Source: Bin87 sp965222895
GTDB lineage: Bacteria; Chloroflexota; Dehalococcoidia; Lucifugimonadales; UBA3495
Assembly: GCA_965222895.1 (NCBI GenBank)
Contig: CBDCVB010000002.1
Coordinates: 2,170,001 to 2,234,000, forward strand
Length of the DNA stretch: 64,000 nucleotides
Reading direction: 5' to 3'
The translations under genes were made by a program, and so were the position numbers. Shown in pieces: positions 32,312 through 39,614 of this stretch. The stretch's first letter is position 1. Every line of letters begins with the position of its first letter. Under the pieces are notes generated by a model, which saw only the letters and a list, made by a program, of their open reading frames with translations, did not search any database and was not told where the DNA came from.

Positions 32312-33802
32312 ATGCAAACGTTTGATGAAATTAACGCCACCACCCTGCTGACCCGGCTGGCCGGGCTTTTCGCCGACGCGCCCGACGCAGCTGTCTGGGT
32401 AGTTGGCGGAGCCGTCCGCGACGCCATGCTCGGACGGGAGATTCATGACATTGACCTCGCCGTGCCCGGCGACCCAACGCCGGCCGCGCGCGCCGTGGCC
32501 GAATTGCTGGGCGGCGCTCTCGTGCCACTGCCGCCCTGGAACATCGTCCGCGTCGCCCTGCCCGTGCTCGAACCCGGCAAAAAACCCTTTCTCATTGATA
32601 TTGCTGGCTACGACGGCCCGTTCGAGGAAAACCTGCGGGCGCGGGATTTCACCGTGGACGCATTGGGGCTGCCCCTGGCCAGCTGGAATACTGACGACCG
32701 CATCGCGGCTGTTGTAGACCCGCTGAATGGCCGCGCTGACCTGGCGCGCGGCATCCTGCGCGCCGGGGGTGATGGCGTTTTCCAGGCCGACCCGGGGCGG
32801 ATGCTGCGCGGGGTGCGTCTGGCCAACCAACTCCGGTTTCGGATGGAACCGGACACCGTGAGGCTCATCCGCCGCGACGCCCCCCTGCTGCACCGCGTGT
32901 CCGGAGAACGTATTCGCGATGAGTTCATGGCGATACTGGCCGCTGACGGCGCGCGCACCCGGCTGGAGATTCTGGACCGGCTCGACCTGCTTTGCCGCGT
33001 CATTCCGGAGCTGGAAGCGACGCGCAACTGCGAGCAGCCGCGCTCCCACCATTATTGGGACGTGTGGGGCCATTCGCTCCACTGCGTCGAGTACGCCGAA
33101 GCGGTTACGGCCGGCCACCGCAACAACGCCATCTACACCATGGCGCCCTGGACGGCGTTGGGAGACGCCTGGTTCAGCGAGCCGGTGGGTGACGGCCACA
33201 ACCGTCGCACGGTGCTCAAGCTGGCGGCGTTGCTTCATGACATCGCTAAGCCGCAAACCCGCGGCCCCGATGCCACGGGTCGCATCCGTTTCCTGGGGCA
33301 TAGCGAGCTGGGCGCGGAGGTCGCCGAGGCCCGGCTGTCGGCGCTGCGAATGTCGCGGCCGGTGCGGTCGTTGGTGTCGACGATGGTGCGGCATCACCTC
33401 CGTCCCAGCCAACTGCGCCACGGCGACGAGATGCCATCACGCCGGGCCATCTACCGCTACTATCGGGATTTGGGGCCGGCGGCGATTGATACGCTGTATC
33501 TGGCCATGGCCGATTTCCTAGCCGCGCGGGGCCCGGATCTGTCGGGGGAGCGTTGGGCCAACTATGCTAGAATGGTTGCCATTGTGCTCGAAGCGGGAGC
33601 GGAACCACCTCAACGGGAGGGCGGCGTCCGTGGTCTAGTTAACGGCAACGAACTGATGGACGCCCTGAAAATACCACCAGGCCCGCAAGTTGGCGCCCTC
33701 CTGGAAAGCCTGCGCGAAGCCGAAGCCACCGGCGAGATTGCCAGCCGCGAGGATGCCCTGGCGCTGGCCGCCCGGCTGTTGGATGGAGCAAAAGCTCTAT
33801 GA
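32312..33802 (+). CDS. cca: CCA-adding tRNA nucleotidyltransferase / poly(A) polymerase family with HD domain
   Basis: 496 aa. Class II nucleotidyltransferase head VWVVGGAVRDAMLGREIHDIDLAV, with the metal Asp pair in DIDLAV. It is followed by FEENLRARDFTVDALGLPL, then GVFQADPGRMLRGVRLANQL with the RNA-binding neck. An HD domain (KLAALLHDIAKPQTRG, then TMVRHHL) resembles that of bacterial tRNA nucleotidyltransferases with phosphohydrolase activity. The stop codon overlaps the start of the first of five HEPN-like genes by four bases (ATGA), so translation is coupled. Confidence 0.9.
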   Translation: MQTFDEINATTLLTRLAGLFADAPDAAVWVVGGAVRDAMLGREIHDIDLAVPGDPTPAARAVAELLGGALVPLPPWNIVRVALPVLEPGKKPFLIDIAGYDGPFEENLRARDFTVDALGLPLASWNTDDRIAAVVDPLNGRADLARGILRAGGDGVFQADPGRMLRGVRLANQLRFRMEPDTVRLIRRDAPLLHRVSGERIRDEFMAILAADGARTRLEILDRLDLLCRVIPELEATRNCEQPRSHHYWDVWGHSLHCVEYAEAVTAGHRNNAIYTMAPWTALGDAWFSEPVGDGHNRRTVLKLAALLHDIAKPQTRGPDATGRIRFLGHSELGAEVAEARLSALRMSRPVRSLVSTMVRHHLRPSQLRHGDEMPSRRAIYRYYRDLGPAAIDTLYLAMADFLAARGPDLSGERWANYARMVAIVLEAGAEPPQREGGVRGLVNGNELMDALKIPPGPQVGALLESLREAEATGEIASREDALALAARLLDGAKAL

Positions 33803-34206
33803 CCACCCGAGAGATGACGACGCAGGACCACGCCGCAACCGCCCTCCATTTTCTGGCCGAATCCGACCGGGAGTTTGCCGCCGGCGACCACCTGCAAGCC
33901 GCGGAAAAGCTGTACGGCGCCGCCAACCACGCCGTAACCGCGGTGGCGCAACAACGCGGATGGCAGTACGAAAGCCACCGCAGCATGAAAAACGCGATTT
34001 ACCAGCTGTCCAGAGAGCATGGCGACCTTTCCGTTGTGTCTGCGTTCACGACGGCGGAAAAGTTTCACAAGCATTTTTTCCACGACAACATGGAACCCTA
34101 CGAAATCGAAGGTGAACGCCCGGTAGTGCATGAATTAGTCGCCCGTGTATTGGCGATGCTGGACGCTAACGCTGACCACCCGAATGGTGGAGAGAAATTG
34201 CCATGA
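33799..34206 (+). CDS. HEPN/PaREP1-like protein, array copy 1
   Basis: 135 aa. The helical core DREFAAGDHLQAAEKLYGAA plus NHAVTAVAQQRGWQYESHRS matches the PaREP1-type HEPN pattern (GD-x-QAxEKhhxAA-x-AV). Arg53 and His60, as R-x6-H, are candidates for the HEPN RNase motif. The copy-specific patch at 70-86 reads LSREHGDLSVVSAFTTA and the C-terminal patch reads EIEGERPVVHE. Copy 1 is the most distinct at its N terminus (TTQDHAATALHF). The start overlaps the cca stop and the end overlaps copy 2, both as ATGA. No function is known for such arrays. Confidence 0.82.
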   Translation: MTTREMTTQDHAATALHFLAESDREFAAGDHLQAAEKLYGAANHAVTAVAQQRGWQYESHRSMKNAIYQLSREHGDLSVVSAFTTAEKFHKHFFHDNMEPYEIEGERPVVHELVARVLAMLDANADHPNGGEKLP

Positions 34207-34607
34207 CCACCAGAGAGATGACAGTCCAAGACCATGCCCAAACCGCCCGCTATTTCCTGGCCGAATCGGACCGGGAGTTTGCCGCCGGCGACCACCTGCA
34301 GGCCGCGGAAAAGCTATACGGCGCCGCTAACCACGCGGTTACCGCGGTGGCGCAACAACGGGGGTGGCAATACGAAAGCCACCGCGCGATGAAAAACGCT
34401 ATTTATCAGTTGTCAAAAGAACATGGAGACCTTTCGGTGGTGTCTGGTTTCGGTATCGCCGAAAAATTCCACAAGCATTTTTTCCACGACAACATGGAAC
34501 CCTACGAACTGGAGGGGGAAAAGCCAGTCGTGCACGAGTTCGTTGCCCGGGTATTAGCGATGCTGGACACTGCTGACGACCACCCAAATGGTGGAGACCC
34601 GCCATGA
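34203..34607 (+). CDS. HEPN/PaREP1-like protein, array copy 2
   Basis: 134 aa. Same core as its neighbours with R53-x6-H60 conserved. The variable patch is LSKEHGDLSVVSGFGIA, and the C-terminal type is ELEGEKPVVHE, shared with copy 4. The first residues are TVQDHAQTARYF, as in copies 4 and 5. It overlaps copy 3 by ATGA. The near-identity of DNA outside the variable patches points to recent duplication or gene conversion. Confidence 0.82.
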   Translation: MTTREMTVQDHAQTARYFLAESDREFAAGDHLQAAEKLYGAANHAVTAVAQQRGWQYESHRAMKNAIYQLSKEHGDLSVVSGFGIAEKFHKHFFHDNMEPYELEGEKPVVHEFVARVLAMLDTADDHPNGGDPP

Positions 34608-35008
34608 CCACCAGAGAGATGACAGTCCAGGACCACGCCGCAACCGCCCGCCATTTCCTGGCCGAATCCGACCGGGAGTTTGCCCAGGGCGACCACCTGC
34701 AGGCCGCGGAAAAGCTGTACGGGGCTGCCAACCACGCCGTAACCGCAGTGGCCCAGCAGCGCGGCTGGCAGTACGAAAGCCACCGGAGCATGAAAAACGC
34801 AATTTACCGGCTCACGGACGAGTATGACGACCCGTTCATTGCCCTTGCCTTCATTGCCGCCGAAAAATTCCACAAGCACTTTTTCCATGACAACATGGAA
34901 CCCTATGAAATCGAAGGGGAACGTCCCTATGTGCACGAGTTCGTCGCCCGGGTATTAGCGATGCTGGACACTGCTGACGACCACCCGAATGGTGGAGACC
35001 CGTCATGA
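34604..35008 (+). CDS. HEPN/PaREP1-like protein, array copy 3
   Basis: 134 aa. The variable patch is LTDEYDDPFIALAFIAA and the C-terminal type is EIEGERPYVHE, closest to copy 5. The N terminus reads TVQDHAATARHF, like copy 1. FAQGDHLQAAEK replaces FAAGDHLQAAEK. Bounded by ATGA overlaps on both sides. The mosaic of copy-1-like and copy-5-like segments suggests recombination among array members. Confidence 0.82.
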   Translation: MTTREMTVQDHAATARHFLAESDREFAQGDHLQAAEKLYGAANHAVTAVAQQRGWQYESHRSMKNAIYRLTDEYDDPFIALAFIAAEKFHKHFFHDNMEPYEIEGERPYVHEFVARVLAMLDTADDHPNGGDPS

Positions 35009-35409
35009 CCACCAGAGAAATGACAGTCCAAGACCACGCCCAAACCGCCCGCTATTTCCTGGCCGAATCCGACCGGGAGTTTGCCACCGGCGACCACCTG
35101 CAAGCCGCTGAAAAGCTGTACGGGGCCGCCAACCACGCCGTAACCGCAGTGGCCCAGCAGCGCGGCTGGCAATACGAAAGCCACCGCAGCATGAAAAATG
35201 CCATCTATCGGCTGGAGGCAGAATACGGCGACCCCTTCATAACCGCTGGTTTCGGTATCGCCGAAAAATTCCACAAGCATTTTTTCCACGACAACATGGA
35301 ACCCTACGAACTTGAGGGGGAAAAGCCGGTCGTGCATGAGCTCGTCGCCCGGGTATTAGCGATGCTGGACATTGCTGACGACCACCCGAATGGTGGAGAC
35401 CCGTCATGA
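35005..35409 (+). CDS. HEPN/PaREP1-like protein, array copy 4
   Basis: 134 aa. The variable patch LEAEYGDPFITAGFGIA shares GFGIA with copy 2 but the preceding residues with copies 3 and 5. The C-terminal type is ELEGEKPVVHE as in copy 2. FATGDHLQAAEK is unique to it. R53 and H60 are kept. It overlaps copies 3 and 5 by ATGA. Confidence 0.82.
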   Translation: MTTREMTVQDHAQTARYFLAESDREFATGDHLQAAEKLYGAANHAVTAVAQQRGWQYESHRSMKNAIYRLEAEYGDPFITAGFGIAEKFHKHFFHDNMEPYELEGEKPVVHELVARVLAMLDIADDHPNGGDPS

Positions 35410-35801
35410 CCACCAGAGAGATGACAGTCCAGGACCACGCCCAAACCGCCCGCTATTTTCTGGCCGAATCCGACCGAGAGTTTGCCCAGGGCGACCACCT
35501 GCAGGCCGCTGAAAAGCTGTACGGGGCCGCCAACCACGCCGTAACCGCAGTGGCCCAGCAGCGCGGCTGGCAGTACGAAAGCCACCGGAGCATGAAAAAC
35601 GCAATCTACCGGCTCACGAACGAGTATGACGACCCGTTCATCGGCACTGCCTTCACTACTGCGGAGAAATTCCACAAGCACTTTTTCCATGACAACATGG
35701 AACCCTATGAAATCGAAGGGGAACGTCCCTATGTGTACGAGTTCGTCGCCCGGGTGTTGGCGATGCTGGCCCCGATCCCGATAACGCCGAGGTGTGATTA
35801 G
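35406..35801 (+). CDS. HEPN/PaREP1-like protein, array copy 5
   Basis: 131 aa. The variable patch is LTNEYDDPFIGTAFTTA and the C-terminal type is EIEGERPYVYE, close to copy 3. Unlike the others, the last residues change after VARVLAML to APIPITPRCD, and there is no NGGD tail. It therefore marks the downstream end of the amplification. Its stop lies five bases before the secD start, so the whole array is embedded in a cca-to-secD transcription unit. Confidence 0.82.
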   Translation: MTTREMTVQDHAQTARYFLAESDREFAQGDHLQAAEKLYGAANHAVTAVAQQRGWQYESHRSMKNAIYRLTNEYDDPFIGTAFTTAEKFHKHFFHDNMEPYEIEGERPYVYEFVARVLAMLAPIPITPRCD

Positions 35802-35806
35802 GCCCC

Positions 35807-37645
35807 ATGCGACGACGCACCGTATTGTTGACTGTCTTTATTCTGGTGGTGTTGGGTATCTCGGTGGTCGCACTGGCGCTCCCCGAAATCCACATCGGCA
35901 TCCCTGGCCTGCCCCGGGTGGACCGCGCCGAAACCGGCCCCCTGGGTCTCAAGCTGGGCCTGGACTTGCAGGGCGGCGCTCACCTGGTGTATCAGGCGAA
36001 GACGGGCACGACCATTTCCGTGGAGTTTGCGGAAGACACCGAAGTAAATGCCGACCTGGTGAATGAGGCGCTGGCAGCTGCGGATTACGACGCCAGCGTA
36101 GGCCAGATCGGAGACACGCCGGCTTTCGTCATTAACGGCGATTTTCTGCCCCCGGAACGCCGGGAAATCGTGCGTCAAGCGCTCATTGACGCCTTCGGCG
36201 AGCCGGTAGCGTTCGTGAACGACGATATTCCCCCGCCCACCGCCGAACAGATGGACGGCGTGCTGAGCATCATCAGCCGCCGCGTGAACCTGTACGGCAC
36301 CGAGGAGCCCATCGTGCAGCGGTTTGGCGATGACCGCATCATCGTTCAGCTACCCGGCGCCAGCGGTTCGGTGGTTACCGTGCTGTTCACCGAGGCGGCT
36401 GAGGTGAGCGCCGCCGGGATGCGCCAGTTTCTGTCGGAGCGTGGTTATGTAGATTTCTCACTGACCAACGTCGAGGGCAACGAGTTCCGCATCAGCACCA
36501 ACACCGCCGTGGGAATCGACGAACGGCGGACGCTGCAAACCTTCATGGCCGACCAGTTCGGTCCGATAGAGGCGTTCTCCGTAACCGGCGGTGTTGAGGA
36601 TGCCAAACGGGTGATCGGGGAAACGGCGCAGCTCGAGTTCCTGCGGCGTCAGTGTGGGGCTCCCGTTGCCGACTTCCCCTGCCTGCCGCCCTATGAGGAC
36701 AGCCGCATCGGGCTCACCGGCGACGACTTGGAGGATGCCTTTGTGGGCACCGATTCCGTGACCGGCGGATGGGTGGTGAACATCCAGTTCGACGACCGGG
36801 GCGCCGAGATTTTCGGTGAGCTGACCGGGGCCATCAACGTCCAGACCAACCCGCAAACCAGCGAGGTTATCTCGGTGTTCCTGGATGGTGAGGAGCTAAT
36901 CTCGCCGGTGGCCCGGGCACACATCCGCGACGGTCGCAGCCAAATTTCGGGCAACTTCAACCGCGAATCGGCGCGCCGGCTGGCCGTGCAGCTCAAATCC
37001 GGCAGCCTGCCGGTGCCGCTGGAACTGATCCAGGAATCCACGGTGACCTCGATACTGGGAGCGGAGTCCCTGGAGCGCAGCCTGATGGCCGGCATGGTCG
37101 GTCTGGCGCTGGTGCTCATCTTCGTCATTGCCTACTACCGCGCTGCCGGCGTAGTGGCGGCGCTGGCGCTGATTTTCTACGCCGTCATTACGTTGGCAAT
37201 CTTCAAGCTGGTGCCCATCACGCTGACGCTGCCTCACATCGGCGGCTTCATCCTGTCCATTGGTTTGGCGGTGGACGCTAACATCCTGATTTTCGAGCGC
37301 CTCAAAGAGGAGATACGCATTGGCCGGAGCTTGGCCTCCGCCATGGAAGTCGGGTTCAACCGGGCGTGGCCAGCCATCCGCGACGGCAACGTTAGTACGC
37401 TGATAACCTGCGTCGTGCTGCTGTGGTTCGGCAACCGCTTGGGCGGTGGGCTGATTAACGGATTTGCCCTCACGCTGCTTATCGGTGTGCTGGTCAGTAT
37501 GTTCACCGCCGTGGTGGTGAGCCGCAACCTGCTGCAAGCGTTTCAGGCCATGGGTCTGAGCCGCTCGGCAAACCTGTTTACTCCGGAGAAAATTCGCCCC
37601 CGCACCACGGGTCAGCGTCCGCAGTCCGCCGAGGGCGGTCGGTAG
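35807..37645 (+). CDS. secD: protein translocase subunit SecD
   Basis: 612 aa. TM1 (residues 6-27) is followed by the D1 motif LGLKLGLDLQGGAHLVYQAK. A large periplasmic P1 region follows, including VNLYGTEEPIVQRFGDDRII. The C-terminal five-helix RND core starts at LMAGMVGLALVLIFVIAYYR and includes LPHIGGFILSIGLAVDANIL and IFERLKEEIRIGRSLASAME. It uses the proton-motive force to help SecYEG export. secF, its normal next neighbour, is about 10 kb downstream at 47722. Confidence 0.97.
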   Translation: MRRRTVLLTVFILVVLGISVVALALPEIHIGIPGLPRVDRAETGPLGLKLGLDLQGGAHLVYQAKTGTTISVEFAEDTEVNADLVNEALAAADYDASVGQIGDTPAFVINGDFLPPERREIVRQALIDAFGEPVAFVNDDIPPPTAEQMDGVLSIISRRVNLYGTEEPIVQRFGDDRIIVQLPGASGSVVTVLFTEAAEVSAAGMRQFLSERGYVDFSLTNVEGNEFRISTNTAVGIDERRTLQTFMADQFGPIEAFSVTGGVEDAKRVIGETAQLEFLRRQCGAPVADFPCLPPYEDSRIGLTGDDLEDAFVGTDSVTGGWVVNIQFDDRGAEIFGELTGAINVQTNPQTSEVISVFLDGEELISPVARAHIRDGRSQISGNFNRESARRLAVQLKSGSLPVPLELIQESTVTSILGAESLERSLMAGMVGLALVLIFVIAYYRAAGVVAALALIFYAVITLAIFKLVPITLTLPHIGGFILSIGLAVDANILIFERLKEEIRIGRSLASAMEVGFNRAWPAIRDGNVSTLITCVVLLWFGNRLGGGLINGFALTLLIGVLVSMFTAVVVSRNLLQAFQAMGLSRSANLFTPEKIRPRTTGQRPQSAEGGR

Positions 37646-38234
37646 AGACTGCCTCCACCATCACCGGTATTCGGTTAGTTCTATCGTTGCGAGCGTCCCC
37701 CGACGGGATCAGGACGCTCACGTGTACCCGCTTTAATCTGCCATTGCGAGGAGTGCCCGCTCATCCCGAGCTCGTCGAGGGACGTGGCAATCTCGATGAG
37801 GCTGAACACACGTCGGCGCACCGCCGTTGCTACGGCGACGGGATTGCCACGCTACGCTCGCAATGACAATGTGGGTATGCATGAGGATCAGACGAGCGTG
37901 CGGCGGCGGAGGCCACTTCGTAAACCCGAGAATCCGCCTCTAACATGGATGGACAGGATAAACAGGATGTGGTTGGTCTATTCGGCAAATCCTGTCCATC
38001 CTGTGCATCCATGTTAGTAATTGTCCGGGTTCCGGTTGGGGCCGGAATGATGGGGGGCCAACCGAAAGGCCCTGACCTGCTACGGCCCACCGTTCTCCGG
38101 CATCGGGATGTACAATGGCGTCAGCCGGCCTTCCCAGCGGCAGACGCTGCTGGGCGAGTTGCCGCGTGGTGCGCGCTACCGAGCGCTGAACCTGATGGAA
38201 TGAAGCCGAAACGGCAGAGCAGAGGAGTTACGTC
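37646..38234. repeat. REP-like palindrome and a second inverted repeat
   Basis: The gap has no gene. A REP-family palindrome spans 37721-37880 (CATTGCGAG at 37743, CTCGCAATG at 37857, with outer GTGTACCCGCTTT and GTGGGTATGCA arms). A second inverted repeat spans 37942-38017: CATGGATGGACAGGAT at 37943 pairs with ATCCTGTCC...ATCCATG. Related ATCCTGTCCATCCTG debris recurs at 43900. Confidence 0.85.
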
Positions 38235-39389
38235 ATGGAAGTTAATCCCTTCGAGATTGCCATTGACCAGTCGGTGCTGGACGATTTACAAGCGCGTCTG
38301 AATCACACCAGATGGCCCGACGAAGTCACCGATTCAGGCTGGAACTACGGCAGCAACTTGGACTATATGAAGGAGCTGGCGGAATACTGGCGGAGCGACT
38401 TCGACTGGCGGGCACAGGAGCGGAAACTCAACGCGTTTCACCACTTCAAGAGCGCCGTTGACGGGCTGGATGTCCATTTCATCCACGAGCGCGGCGCCGG
38501 GCCGAATCCCATGCCGCTGGTCATTACCCACGGCTGGCCCAGCTGTTTCTTCGAGATGACCAAGATAATCCCGCTGTTGGCTGATCCGGCCAGCCACGGG
38601 GGCGACGCCGCCGATGCCTTCGACGTGGTGGCGCCTTCCCTGCCGGGCTTCGGGTTCTCCCAGGCGTCGAACAGCCCTGGTATGCAGGTTCAGAAAGTGG
38701 CCGATATGTGGGCCAAACTGATGACCGAGAACCTGGGCTACCCAAGATTCGCGGCGCAGGGTGGAGACATTGGGGCTGGCGTAACCTCTCGCCTGGGCTA
38801 TGCCCACCACGATAAGATGTATGGAATCCACCTCACTTCCGTTACACGTCCCACGCCATATCTGGGCGCCGGGTCGAGTCCGCTGACCGAGGCGGAGGTG
38901 GCGCACTCGGCGCAGCGTGAGCGCTGGTTTGCCGACGAGGGCGGTTACAATCACATTCAGGGCACCAAGCCCCAGACCCTGTCCTACGGGCTGAACGATT
39001 CGCCGGTTGGCCTGGCCGCCTGGATTATCGAGAAGTACCGCACGTGGAGCGATTGCCACGGCGACGTTGAATCCCGCTACACCAAAGATGAACTGCTAAC
39101 CATCGTTACCATCTACTGGGTCACCAACACCATCGGGTCGTCGGTGCGGATGTACAAGGAAAACCAGAGCATCGTTTGGGAGATGGCGCAAAACGAACGA
39201 ATCCAGGCTCCGGCGGGCATCGCATCGTTCCCCCAGGAAATCGCCCGACCGCCGCGGGAATGGGCCGAGCGATCCTACGACGTGCGCCAATGGCGGGAGA
39301 TGCCTCAGGGCGGGCACTTCGCCGCCCTGGAAGAGCCGGAACTGCTGGCCAACGAAGTCAGGGAGTTCTTCCGACCGCTGCGCGGCTGA
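38235..39389 (+). CDS. epoxide hydrolase family protein (EHN type)
   Basis: 384 aa. The EHN N-terminal domain (PFEIAIDQSVLDDLQARL, NHTRWPDEV) is followed by an alpha/beta hydrolase: LVITHGWPSCFFEM (HGxP oxyanion hole), DVVAPSLPGFGFSQ, and the nucleophile elbow AAQGGDIGAGVTS with Asp. QGGHFAALEEPELLANEV supplies the catalytic His. This is the layout of juvenile-hormone/limonene-type epoxide hydrolases acting on hydrophobic epoxides. First gene of the accessory block between secD and secF. Confidence 0.9.
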   Translation: MEVNPFEIAIDQSVLDDLQARLNHTRWPDEVTDSGWNYGSNLDYMKELAEYWRSDFDWRAQERKLNAFHHFKSAVDGLDVHFIHERGAGPNPMPLVITHGWPSCFFEMTKIIPLLADPASHGGDAADAFDVVAPSLPGFGFSQASNSPGMQVQKVADMWAKLMTENLGYPRFAAQGGDIGAGVTSRLGYAHHDKMYGIHLTSVTRPTPYLGAGSSPLTEAEVAHSAQRERWFADEGGYNHIQGTKPQTLSYGLNDSPVGLAAWIIEKYRTWSDCHGDVESRYTKDELLTIVTIYWVTNTIGSSVRMYKENQSIVWEMAQNERIQAPAGIASFPQEIARPPREWAERSYDVRQWREMPQGGHFAALEEPELLANEVREFFRPLRG

Positions 39390-39417
39390 CCTCGCCGCGC
39401 CACCGGGTCTTTCGGTT

Positions 39418-39525
39418 GTCATTGCGAGGAGCGTAGCGACGTGGCAATCCCGTCGGAGTGGATAGGCAGTTTGGCAGAAACACCAGCATGGTAACGAGAT
39501 TGCCACGCTGCGCTCGCAATGACAA
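39418..39525. repeat. REP-like palindrome, single copy
   Basis: TGTCATTGCGAGGAGCGTAG at 39418 pairs with the complementary CTGCGCTCGCAATGACA ending at 39525. The loop holds the GTCGGAGTGG segment. It separates the epoxide hydrolase from the methylase. Confidence 0.9.
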
Positions 39526-39614
39526 CCGAAAAACCGAAAGGCCCTGCGCCGCGCCCGGCATTTGCGTGCGCGCCAGGCATTTTTGGGTGGAGGTCGCAAT
39601 GCTACAATCCGACT

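Noticed and set aside
39519..39614. N-terminal extension of the methylase
   Set aside because: The extra residues encode the end of a REP palindrome; the ATG at 39615 starts the conserved part.
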